DNA from: Hyperoodon ampullatus
Lineage: Eukaryota > Chordata > Mammalia > Artiodactyla > Ziphiidae
Assembly: GCA_949752795.1 (NCBI GenBank)
Contig: OX457070.1
Location: 34,009,574-34,073,573, forward strand
Length of the DNA stretch: 64,000 nt
Direction of reading: 5' to 3'
Part shown: positions 11,243-22,944 of the stretch, in pieces
Position numbering within the stretch: position 1 is the stretch's first letter
How the letters are laid out: the number at the start of each line of letters is the position of its first letter
Program-made: the position numbers and the translations under genes
Notes under the pieces: generated by a model
What the model was told of the DNA's origin: nothing
The model's database searches: none
Seen by the model: the letters and a program-made list of their open reading frames with translations, nothing else

Positions 11243-13175
11243 ACAACCTGACCTTGCACCTAAAGCTATTAGAGAAAGAAGAAGAAAAATACCCCAAAAT
11301 TAGCAGAAGGAAAGAAATCATAAAAATCAGATCAGAAATAAATGAAAAAGAAATGAAGGAAACGATACCAAAGCTCAATAAAACTAAAAGCTGGTTCTTT
11401 GAGAACATAAACAAAATTGACAAGCCATTAGCCACACTCATCAAGAAAAAAAGGAGAAGACTCAAACCAATAGAATTAGTAATGAAAAAGGAGAATTAAC
11501 AACTGACACTGCAGAAATACAAAAGATCATGAGAGATTACTACAAGCAACTCTATGCCACTGGAATGGACAACCAGGAGGAATTGGACCAATTCTTAGAA
11601 ATGCACAACCTGCCAAGACTGAATCAGGAAGAAATAGAAAATATGAACAGACCAATCACAAACACTGATATTGAAACTGTGATTAAAAATCTTCCAACAC
11701 ACAAAAGCCCAGGACCAGAGGGCTTCACAGGCAAATTGTATCGATCATTTAGAGAAGAGCTCACACGTATCCTTCTCAAACTCTTCCAAAATATAGCACA
11801 GGGAGGAACACTCCCAAGCTCATTATACTAGGCCACCATCACCTTGATACCAAAACCAGACAAGGATGTCACAAAGAAAGAAAACTACAGGTCAATATCA
11901 CTGATGAACATAGATGCACAAATCCTCAACAAAATACTAGCAAACAGAATCCAACAGCACATTAAAAGGATCATACATCATAATCAAGTGGGGTTTCTTC
12001 CAGGAATGCAAGGATTCTTCAATATATGCAAATCAATCAACGTCATACACCATATTAGCAAATTGAAGGAGAAAAACCAGAGGATCACCTCAATAGATGC
12101 AGAGAAAGCTTTGGACAAAATTCAACACACATTTATGTTAAAAACCCTGCAGGAAGGAGGCACAGAGGGAACTTTCCTCAACATAATAAAGGCCATATAT
12201 GACAAACCCACAGCCAACATCATCCTCAATGGTGAAAAACTGAAAGCATTTCCACTAAGGTCAGGAACAAGACAAGGTTGCCCACTCTCACCACTCTTAT
12301 TCAACATAATTTTGGAAGGTTTAGACACAGCAATCAGAGTAGAAAAGGAAATAAAAGGAATCCAAAGTGGAAAAGAAGAAGTAAGGCTGTCACTGTTTGC
12401 AGATAACATGATACTCTACATAGAGAATCCTAAAGATGCTACCAGAAAACTACTAGAGCTAATCAATGAAATTGATAAAGTAGCAGGATACAAAATTAAT
12501 GCACAGAAATCTGTGGCATTCCTATACACTAATGATGAAAAATCTGAAAGTGAAATCAAGAAAACATTCCCATTTACCACTGCAACAAAAAGAATAAAAT
12601 ATCTAGGAATAAAGCTACCTAAGGAGACAAAAGACCTGTATGCAGAAAATTATAAGACAGTGATGAAAGAAATTAAAGGTGATACAAATAGATGGAGAGA
12701 GATACCATGTTCCTGGATTAGAAGAATCAACATTGTGAAAATGATTGTACTACCCAAAGCAATCTACAGATTCAATGCAATCCCTATCAAACGACCACTG
12801 GCATTTTTCACACAACTAGAACAAAAAATTTCACAATTTCTATGGAAACACAAAAGATCCCGAATAGCCAAAGCAATCTGGAGAACGAAACACAGAGCTC
12901 CAGGAATCAGGCTCTCCGATTTCAGACTATACTACAAAGCTACAGTAATCCAGACACTATGGTACTGGCACAAAAACAGAAAGACACATCAATGGAACAG
13001 GATAGAAATCTCAGAGATAAACCCACGCACATATGGTCACCGTATCTTTGATAAAGGAGGCAGAAATGTACAGTGGAGAAAGGACAGCCTCTTCAATAAG
13101 TGGTGCTGGGAAAACTGGACAGGGACACGTACAACTATGACATTAGGTCAATCCCTAACGTGTACACAAAAATAA
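11218..13175 (+). pseudogene. ORF2: L1 ORF2 linker and RT, FADN variant (unit 4)
   Basis: It shares the unit 3 linker frameshift (stop 11497-11499). The amber stop is at 11829-11831 and FADN at 12396-12407. The private MTLGQ is due to a G-to-C change at 13141. Confidence 0.93.
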
Positions 13176-14127
13176 GCTCAAAATGGATTAAAGACCTAAA
13201 TGGAAGGCCTGAAACTATCAAACTCTTAGAGGAAAACATAGGCAGAACTCTCTATGTCATAAATCACAGCAAGATCCTTTTTAACCCAACTCCTAGAGAA
13301 ATGGAAATAAAAACAAACAAACAAAAAAAACAAATGGGACCTAATGAAACTTAAAAGCCTTTGAACAGCAAAGGAAACCATAAACAAGACCAAAAGACAA
13401 CCCTCAGAATGGGAGAAAATATTTGCAAATGCAGAAACAGACAAAGGAGTAATCTCCAAAATTTATGAGCAGCACATGCAGCTCAATAGCAAAAAAACAA
13501 ACAACCCAATCGAAAAATGGGCAGAAGACCTAAATAGACATTTCTCCAAAGAAGATATAAAGACTGCCAACAAACACATGAAAGAATGCTCAACATCATT
13601 AATCATTATAGAAATGCAAATCAAAAGTACAATCAGATATCATCTCACACCAGTCAGAATTGCCATCATCCAAAAATCTAGAAACAATAAATGCTGGAGA
13701 GGGTGTGGAGAAAAGGGAACACTCTTGCACTGCTGGTGGGAATGTGAATTGGTACAGCCACTATGGAGAACAGTATGGAGGTTCCGGAAAAAACTACAAG
13801 TAGAACTACCATATGACCCGGCAATCCCACTACTGGGCATATACCCTGAGAAAACCATAATTCAGAAAGAGTCATGTTCCAAAATGTTCATTGCAGATCT
13901 ACTTTACAATAGCCCGGAGATGGAAACAACCTAAGTGTCCATCATCCGATGAATGGATAAAGAAGGTGTGGCACATATATACAATGGAATATTACGCAGC
14001 CATGAAAAGAAATGAAATTGAACTATTTGTAATCAGGTGGATAGACCTTGAGTCTGTCATACAGAGTGAAGCAAGTCAGAAAGAGAAAGACAAATACCAT
14101 ATGCTAACACATATATATGGAAGTTAA
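13130..14127 (+). pseudogene. ORF2: L1 ORF2 C-terminal region (unit 4)
   Basis: The frame is lost in the A-run (stop 13352-13354). From HMQLNSKK a 152-codon frame is open through CCHC (13692-13745) because the LM*L amber codon reads CAG here. It ends at the shared frameshift (stop 13932-13934). KKVWH and the GCAAGTCAG variant (13966, 14076) are shared with units 6 and 7. Confidence 0.92.
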
Positions 14128-14453
14128 GAAAAAAAAAATGTCATGAAGAACCAGGGGTAAAACAGGAATAAAGACACAGACCTACTTGAGAATGGACTTG
14201 AGGATATGGGGAGGGGGAAGGGTAAGCTGTGACAAAGTGAGACAGAGGCATGGACATATATATACACTACCAAACATAATGTAGATAGCTAGTGGGAAGC
14301 AGCCACATAGCACAGGGAGATCAGCTCGGTGCTTTGTGACCGAATGGAGGGGTGGGATAGGGATGGTGGGAGGGAGGGAGATGCAAGAGGGAAGGGATAT
14401 GGGAACAGATGTATATGTATAACTGATTCACTGTGTTATAAAGCAGAAACTAA
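14128..14453 (+). other. L1 3' UTR (unit 4)
   Basis: It is 326 bp, with the G-rich tract at 14349-14378. I see no private change of note. Confidence 0.87.
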
Positions 14454-14476
14454 TTTTAAGAAAAAATTTTACAAAA

Positions 14477-15142
14477 AAATAAGGACACTACGTAATGATC
14501 AAGGGCTCGATCCAAGAAGAAGATCTAACAATTGTAAGTAATTATGAACCCAACATAGGAGCACCTCAATACAGAGGGCAGATACTAACAGCCATAAAAG
14601 GGGAAATCAACAGTAACACATTCACAGTAGGGGACTTTAACACCCCACTTTCACCAATGGACAGATCATCCAAAATGAAAATAAATACGGAAACACAAGC
14701 TTTAAATGATACATTAAACAAGATGCACTTAATTGATATTTATAGGAAATTCCATCCAAAAACTACAGAATACACATTGTTCTCAAGTGCTCATGGAACA
14801 TTCTCAAGGATAGATCATATCTTGGGTCACAAATCAAGCCTTGTTAAATTTAAGAAAATTGAAATTGTATCAAGTACCTTTTCCGACCACAATGCAATGA
14901 GACTAGATATCAATTACAGGAAAAGATCTGTAAAAGATACAAACACATGGAGGCTAAACAATACACTACTTAATAACGAAGTGATCACTGATGAAATCAA
15001 AGGGGAAATTTTAAAATACCTAGAAACAAATAACAATGGAGACACAACGACCCAAAACCTATGGGATGCATCAAAAGCAGTTATAAGAGGGACGTTTATA
15101 GCAATAAATGCCACCTTAAGAAACAGGAAACATCTCGAATAA
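14477..15142 (+). pseudogene. ORF2: L1 ORF2 endonuclease fragment (unit 5)
   Basis: It is open from ATG 14495 for 215 codons to the shared frameshift, with [12 protein letters not shown] and SDHNAM all intact. The stop before GHYVM remains. The IYEPN Tyr is kept, but Ile before it is Asn (SNYEPN, base 14541). Confidence 0.92.
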
Positions 15143-17076
15143 ACAACCTGACCTTGCACCTAAAGCTATTAGAGAAAGAAGAAGAAAAATACCCCAAAAT
15201 TAGCAGAAGGAAAGAAATCATAAAAATCAGATCAGAAATAAATGAAAAAGAAATGAAGGAAACGATACCAAAGCTCAATAAAACTAAAAGCTGGTTCTTT
15301 GAGAACATAAACAAAATTGACAAACCATTAGCCACACTCATCAAGAAAAAAAGGGAGAAGACTCAAACCAATAGAATTAGAAATGAAAAAGGAGAAGTAA
15401 CAACTGACACTGCAGAAATACAAAAGATCATGAGAGATTACTACAAGCAACTCTATGCCACTAAAATGGACAACCTGGAGGAATTGGACCAATTCTTAGA
15501 AATGCACAACCTGCCAAGACTGAATCAGGAAGAAATAGAAAATATGAACAGGCCAATCACAAACACTGAAATTGAAACTGTGATTAAAAATCTTCCAACA
15601 CACAAAAGCCCAGGACCAGAGGGCTTCACAGGCAAATTGTATCGATCATTTAGAGAAGAGCTCACACGTATCCTTCTCAAACTCTTCCAAAATATAGCAC
15701 AGGGAGGAACACTCCCAAGCTCATTATACTAGGCCACCATCACCTTGATACCAAAACCAGACAAGGATGTCACAAAGAAAGAAAACTACAGGTCAATATC
15801 ACTGATGAACATAGATGCACAAATCCTCAACAAAATACTAGCAAACAGAATCCAACAGCACATTAAAAGGATCATACATCATAATCAAGTGGGGTTTCTT
15901 CCAGGAATGCAAGGATTCTTCAATATATGCAAATCAATCAACGTCATACACCATATTAGCAAATTGAAGGAGAAAAACCAGAGGATCACCTCAATAGATG
16001 CAGAGAAAGCTTTGGACAAAATTCAACACACATTTATGTTAAAAACCCTGCAGGAAGGAGGCACAGAGGGAACTTTCCTCAACATAATAAAGGCCATATA
16101 TGACAAACCCACAGCCAACATCATCCTCAATGGTGAAAAACTGAAAGCATTTCCACTAAGGTCAGGAACAAGACAAGGTTGCCCACTATCACCACTCTTA
16201 TTCAACATAATTTTGGAAGGTTTAGACACAGCAATCAGAGTAGAAAAGGAAATAAAAGGAATCCAAAGTGGAAAAGAAGAAGTAAGGCTGTCACTGTTTG
16301 CAGATAACATGATACTCTACATAGAGAATCCTAAAGATGCTACCAGAAAACTACTAGAGCTAATCAATGAAATTGATAAAGTAGCAGGATACAAAATTAA
16401 TGCACAGAAATCTGTGGCATTCCTATACACTAATGATGAAAAATCTGAAAGTGAAATCAAGAAAACATTCCCATTTACCACTGCAACAAAAAGAATAAAA
16501 TATCTAGGAATAAAGCTACCTAAGGAGACAAAAGACCTGTATGCAGAAAATTATAAGACAGTGATGAAAGAAATTAAAGGTGATACAAATAGATGGAGAG
16601 AGATACCATGTTCCTGGATTAGAAGAATCAACATTGTGAAAATGATTGTACTACCCAAAGCAATCTACAGATTCAATGCAATCCCTATCAAACGACCACT
16701 GGCATTTTTCACACAACTAGAACAAAAAATTTCACAATTTCTATGGAAACACAAAAGATCCCGAATAGCCAAAGCAATCTGGAGAACGAAACACAGAGCT
16801 CCAGGAATCAGGCTCTCCGATTTCAGACTATACTACAAAGCTACAGTAATCCAGACACTATGGTACTGGCACAAAAACAGAAAGACACATCAATGGAACA
16901 GGATAGAAATCTCAGAGATAAACCCACGCACATATGGTCACCGTATCTTTGATAAAGGAGGCAGAAATGTACAGTGGAGAAAGGACAGCCTCTTCAATAA
17001 GTGGTGCTGGGAAAACTGGGCAGGGACACGTACAACTATGAGATTAGGTCAATCCCTAACGTGTACACAAAAATAA
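15118..17076 (+). pseudogene. ORF2: L1 ORF2 linker and RT, FADN variant (unit 5)
   Basis: The linker is intact up to the amber stop 15730-15732. FADN is at 16297-16308. ENWAGTRT (Ala for Thr) near the end is private. A silent CTCTCA-to-CTATCA change near 16190 is also private. Confidence 0.93.
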
Positions 17077-18028
17077 GCTCAAAATGGATTAAAGACCTAA
17101 ATGGAAGGCCTGAAACTATCAAACTCTTAGAGGAAAACATAGGCAGAACTCTCTATGTCATAAATCACAGCAAGATCCTTTTTAACCCAACTCCTAGAGA
17201 AATGGAAATAAAAACAACAACAAAAAAAAAACAAATGGGACCTAATGAAACTTAAAAGCCTTTGAACAGCAAAGGAAACCATAAACAAGACCAAAAGACA
17301 ACCCTCAGAATGGGAGAAAATATTTGCAAATGCAGAAACAGACAAAGGAGTAATCTCCAAAATTTATGAGCAGCACATGCAGCTCAATAGCAAAAAAACA
17401 AACAACCCAATCGAAAAATGGGCAGAAGACCTAAATAGACATTTCTCCAAAGAAGATATAAAGACTGCCAACAAACACATGAAAGAATGCTCAACATCAT
17501 TAATCATTATAGAAATGCAAATCAAAAGTACAATCAGATATCATCTCACACCAGTCAGAATTGCCATCATCCAAAAATCTAGAAACAATAAATGCTGGAG
17601 AGGGTGTGGAGAAAAGGGAACACTCTTGCACTGCTGGTGGGAATGTGAATTGGTACAGCCACTATGGAGAACAGTATGGAGGTTCCGGAAAAAACTACAA
17701 GTAGAACTACCATATGACACGGCAATCCCACTACTGGGCATATACCCTGAGAAAACCATAATTCAGAAAGAGTCATGTTCCAAAATGTTCATTGCAGATC
17801 TACTTTACAATAGCCCGGAGATGGAAACAACCTAAGTGTCCATCATCCGATGAATGGATAAAGAAGATGTGGCACATATATACAATGGAATATTACGCAG
17901 CCATGAAAAGAAATGAAATTGAACTATTTGTAATCAGGTGGATAGACCTTGAGTCTGTCATACAGAGTGAAGCAAGCCAGAAAGAGAAAGACAAATACCA
18001 TATGCTAACACATATATATGGAAGTTAA
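17031..18028 (+). pseudogene. ORF2: L1 ORF2 C-terminal region (unit 5)
   Basis: The A-run is of the CAACAACAA form and breaks the frame (stop 17253-17255). MQL is open, CCHC is at 17593-17646, and PYDTAIP (Thr for Pro) is shared with unit 8. Confidence 0.92.
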
Positions 18029-18354
18029 GAAAAAAAAAATGTCATGAAGAACCAGGGGTAAAACAGGAATAAAGACACAGACCTACTTGAGAATGGACTT
18101 GAGGATATGGGGAGGGGGAAGGGTAAGCTGTGACAAAGTGAGACAGAGGCATGGACATATATATACACTACCAAACATAATGTAGATAGCTAGTGGGAAG
18201 CAGCCACATAGCACAGGGAGATCAGCTCGGTGCTTTGTGACCGAATGGAGGGGTGGGATAGGGATGGTGGGAGGGAGGGAGATGCAAGAGGGAAGGGATA
18301 TGGGAACAGATGTATATGTATAACTGATTCACTGTGTTATAAAGCAGAAACTAA
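18029..18354 (+). other. L1 3' UTR (unit 5)
   Basis: It is 326 bp, with the G-rich tract at 18250-18279. Confidence 0.87.
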
Positions 18355-18377
18355 TTTTAAGAAAAAATTTTACAAAA

Positions 18378-19043
18378 AAATAAGGACACTACGTAATGAT
18401 CAAGGGCTCGATCCAAGAAGAAGATCTAACAATTGTAAGTATTTATGAACCCAACATAGGAGCACCTCAATACAGAGGGCAGATACTAACAGCCATAAAA
18501 GGGGAAATCAACAGTAACACATTCACAGTAGGGGACTTTAACACCCCACTTTCACCAATGGACAGATCATCCAAAATGAAAATAAATACGGAAACACAAG
18601 CTTTAAATGATACATTAAACAAGATGCACTTAATTGATATTTATAGGAAATTCCATCCAAAAACAACAGAATACACATTGTTCTCAAGTGCTCATGGAAC
18701 ATTCTCAAGGATAGATCATATCTTGGGTCACAAATCAAGCCTTGTTAAATTTAAGAAAATTGAAATTGTATCAAGTACCTTTTCCGACCACAATGCAATG
18801 AGACTAGATATCAATTACAGGAAAAGATCTGTAAAAGATACAAACACATGGAGGCTAAACAATACACTACTTAATAACGAAGTGATCACTGATGAAATCA
18901 AAGGGGAAATTTTAAAATACCTAGAAACAAATAACAATGGAGACACAACGACCCAAAACCTATGGGATGCATCAAAAGCAGTTATAAGAGGGACGTTTAT
19001 AGCAATAAATGCCACCTTAAGAAACAGGAAACATCTCGAATAA
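18378..19043 (+). pseudogene. ORF2: L1 ORF2 endonuclease fragment (unit 6)
   Basis: Open 215-codon form from ATG 18396. [22 protein letters not shown] and SDHNAM are present. It ends at the shared frameshift. The translation is identical to unit 8. Confidence 0.92.
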
Positions 19044-20977
19044 ACAACCTGACCTTGCACCTAAAGCTATTAGAGAAAGAAGAAGAAAAATACCCCAAAA
19101 TTAGCAGAAGGAAAGAAATCATAAAAATCAGATCAGAAATAAATGAAAAAGAAATGAAGGAAACGACACCAAAGCTCAATAAAACTAAAAGCTGGTTCTT
19201 TGAGAACATAAACAAAATTGACAAACCATTAGCCACACTCATCAAGAAAAAAAGGGAGAAGACTCAAACCAATAGAATTAGAAATGAAAAAGGAGAAGTA
19301 ACAACTGACACTGCAGAAATACAAAAGATCATGAGAGATTACTACAAGCAACTCTATGCCACTAAAATGGACAACCTGGAGGAATTGGACCAATTCTTAG
19401 AAATGCACAACCTGCCAAGACTGAATCAGGAAGAAATAGAAAATATGAACAGGCCAATCACAAACACTGAAATTGAAACTGTGATTAAAAATCTTCCAAC
19501 ACACAAAAGCCCAGGACCAGAGGGCTTCACAGGCAAATTGTATCGATCATTTAGAGAAGAGCTCACACGTATCCTTCTCAAACTCTTCCAAAATATAGCA
19601 CAGGGAGGAACACTCCCAAGCTCATTATACTAGGCCACCATCACCTTGATACCAAAACCAGACAAGGATGTCACAAAGAAAGAAAACTACAGGTCAATAT
19701 CACTGATGAACATAGATGCACAAATCCTCAACAAAATACTAGCAAACAGAATCCAACAGCACATTAAAAGGATCATACATCATAATCAAGTGGGGTTTCT
19801 TCCAGGAATGCAAGGATTCTTCAATATATGCAAATCAATCAACGTCATACACCATATTAGCAAATTGAAGGAGAAAAACCAGAGGATCACCTCAATAGAT
19901 GCAGAGAAAGCTTTGGACAAAATTCAACACACATTTATGTTAAAAACCCTGCAGGAAGGAGGCACAGAGGGAACTTTCCTCAACATAATAAAGGCCATAT
20001 ATGACAAACCCACAGCCAACATCATCCTCAATGGTGAAAAACTGAAAGCATTTCCACTAAGGTCAGGAACAAGACAAGGTTGCCCACTCTCACCACTCTT
20101 ATTCAACATAATTTTGGAAGGTTTAGACACAGCAATCAGAGTAGAAAAGGAAATAAAAGGAATCCAAAGTGGAAAAGAAGAAGTAAGGCTGTCACTGTTT
20201 GCAGATAACATGATACTCTACATAGAGAATCCTAAAGATGCTACCAGAAAACTACTAGAGCTAATCAATGAAATTGACAAAGTAGCAGGATACAAAATTA
20301 ATGCACAGAAATCTGTGGCATTCCTATACACTAATGATGAAAAATCTGAAAGTGAAATCAAGAAAACATTCCCATTTACCACTGCAACAAAAAGAATAAA
20401 ATATCTAGGAATAAAGCTACCTAAGGAGACAAAAGACCTGTATGCAGAAAATTATAAGACAGTGATGAAAGAAATTAAAGGTGGTACAAATAGATGGAGA
20501 GAGATACCATGTTCCTGGATTAGAAGAATCAACATTGTGAAAATGATTGTACTACCCAAAGCAATCTACAGATCCAATGCAATCCCTATCAAACGACCAC
20601 TGGCATTTTTCACACAACTAGAACAAAAAATTTCACAATTTCTATGGAAACACAAAAGATCCCGAATAGCCAAAACAATCTGGAGAACGAAACACAGAGC
20701 TCCAGGAATCAGGCTCTCCGATTTCAGACTATACTACAAAGCTACAGTAATCCAGACAGTATGGTACTGGCACAAAAACAGAAAGACACATCAATGGAAC
20801 AGGATAGAAATCTCAGAGATAAACCCACGCACATATGGTCACCGTATCTTTGATAAAGGAGGCAGGAATGTACAGTGGAGAAAGGACAGCCTCTTCAATA
20901 AGTGGTGCTGGGAAAACTGGACAGGGACACGTACAACTATGAGATTAGGTCAATCCCTAACGTGTACACAAAAATAA
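19019..20977 (+). pseudogene. ORF2: L1 ORF2 linker and RT, FADN variant (unit 6)
   Basis: The linker has a private Ile-to-Thr change (MKETTPKLNK). The amber stop is at 19631-19633 and FADN at 20198-20209. YRSNAIP replaces the usual YRFNAIP. Confidence 0.93.
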
Positions 20978-21929
20978 CCACAAAATGGATTAAAGACCTA
21001 AATGGAAGGCCTGAAACTATCAAACTCTTAGAGGAAAACATAGGCAGAACTCTCTATGTCATAAATCACAGCAAGATCCTTTTTAACCCAACTCCTAGAG
21101 AAATGGAAATAAAAACAACAACAAAAAAAAAACAAATGGGACCTAATGAAACTTAAAAGCCTTTGAACAGCAAAGGAAACCATAAACAAGACCAAAAGAC
21201 AACCCTCAGAATGGGAGAAAATATTTGCAAATGCAGAAACAGACAAAGGAGTAATCTCCAAAATTTATGAGCAGCACATGCAGCTCAATAGCAAAAAAAC
21301 AAACAACCCAATCGAAAAATGGGCAGAAGACCTAAATAGACATTTCTCCAAAGAAGATATAAAGACTGCCAACAAACACATGAAAGAATGCTCAACATCA
21401 TTAATCATTATAGAAATGCAAATCAAAAGTACAATCAGATATCATCTCACACCAGTCAGAATTGCCATCATCCAAAAATCTAGAAACAATAAATGCTGGA
21501 GAGGGTGTGGAGAAAAGGGAACACTCTTGCACTGCTGGTGGGAATGTGAATTGGTACAGCCACTATGGAGAACAGTATGGAGGTTCCGGAAAAAACTACA
21601 AGTAGAACTACCATATGACCCGGCAATCCCACTACTGGGCATATACCCTGAGAAAACCATAATTCAGAAAGAGTCATGTTCCAAAATGTTCATTGCAGAT
21701 CTACTTTACAATAGCCCGGAGATGGAAACAACCTAAGTGTCCATCATCCGATGAATGGATAAAGAAGGTGTGGCACATATATACAATGGAATATTACGCA
21801 GCCATGAAAAGAAATGAAATTGAACTATTTGTAATCAGGTGGATAGACCTTGAGTCTGTCATACAGAGTGAAGCAAGTCAGAAAGAGAAAGACAAATACC
21901 ATATGCTAACACATATATATGGAAGTTAA
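20932..21929 (+). pseudogene. ORF2: L1 ORF2 C-terminal region (unit 6)
   Basis: [11 protein letters not shown] replaces [11 protein letters not shown], as in unit 8. The frame is lost in the A-run (stop 21154-21156). MQL is open and CCHC is at 21494-21547. The KKVWH (21768) and GCAAGTCAG (21878) variants are present. Confidence 0.92.
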
Positions 21930-22255
21930 GAAAAAAAAAATGTCATGAAGAACCAGGGGTAAAACAGGAATAAAGACACAGACCTACTTGAGAATGGACT
22001 TGAGGATATGGGGAGGGGGAAGGGTAAGCTGTGACAAAGTGAGACAGAGGCATGGACATATATATACACTACCAAACATAATGTAGATAGCTAGTGGGAA
22101 GCAGCCACATAGCACAGGGAGATCAGCTCGGTGCTTTGTGACCAAATGGAGGGGTGGGATAGGGATGGTGGGAGGGAGGGAGATGCAAGAGGGAAGGGAT
22201 ATGGGAACAGATGTATATGTATAACTGATTCACTGTGTTATAAAGCAGAAACTAA
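21930..22255 (+). other. L1 3' UTR (unit 6)
   Basis: It is 326 bp, with the G-rich tract at 22151-22180. ACCAAATGG at 22141 (A for G) is private. Confidence 0.87.
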
Positions 22256-22278
22256 TTTTAAGAAAAAATTTTACAAAA

Positions 22279-22944
22279 AAATAAGGACACTACGTAATGA
22301 TCAAGGGCTCGATCCAAGAAGAAGATCTAACAATTGTAAGTAATTATGAACCCAACATAGGAGCACCTCAATACAGAGGGCAGATACTAACAGCCATAAA
22401 AGGGGAAATCGACAGTAACACATTCACAGTAGGGGACTTTAACACCCCACTTTCACCAATGGACAGATCATCCAAAATGAAAATAAATACGGAAACACAA
22501 GCTTTAAATGATACATTAAACAAGATGCACTTAATTGATATTTATAGGAAATTCCATCCAAAAACTACAGAATACACATTGTTCTCAAGTGCTCATGGAA
22601 CATTCTCAAGGATAGATCATATCTTGGGTCACAAATCAAGCCTTGTTAAATTTAAGAAAATTGAAATTGTATCAAGTACCTTTTCCGACCACAACGCAAT
22701 GAGACTAGATATCAATTACAGGAAAAGATCTGTAAAAGATACAAACACATGGAGGCTAAACAATACACTACTTAATAACGAAGTGATCACTGATGAAATC
22801 AAAGGGGAAATTTTAAAATACCTAGAAACAAATAACAATGGAGACACAACGACCCAAAACCTATGGGATGCATCAAAAGCAGTTATAAGAGGGACGTTTA
22901 TAGCAATAAATGCCACCTTAAGAAACAGGAAACATCTCGAATAA
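22279..22944 (+). pseudogene. ORF2: L1 ORF2 endonuclease fragment (unit 7)
   Basis: Open 215-codon form from ATG 22297, with SNYEPN (22343) and AACTACAG (22566) as in unit 5. GEIDSN (Asp) is otherwise a class A residue. SDHNAM is intact. Confidence 0.92.

Larger units (their letters stand above)
10554..14453 (+). mobile_element. Unit 4 (class B), 3900 bp
   Basis: The 5' two thirds match unit 3 in all translated segments except MTLGQ for MRLGQ near 13141. The 3' third (from about 13310) differs: another A-run, MQL instead of M*L, KKVWH, and GCAAGTCAG. Confidence 0.95.
14454..18354 (+). mobile_element. Unit 5 (class B), 3901 bp
   Basis: Endonuclease frame of the open 215-codon type, RT FADN. 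The 5' end carries SNYEPN and an AACTACAG variant shared with unit 7. The 3' end carries PYDTAIP, shared with unit 8. Confidence 0.95.
18355..22255 (+). mobile_element. Unit 6 (class B), 3901 bp
   Basis: The RT haplotype (GGTNRW, YRSNAIP, AKTIW, QTVW, then ACCACAAAATGG) is shared with unit 8 at a spacing of 7801 bp. The 3' end matches units 4 and 7. Confidence 0.95.
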
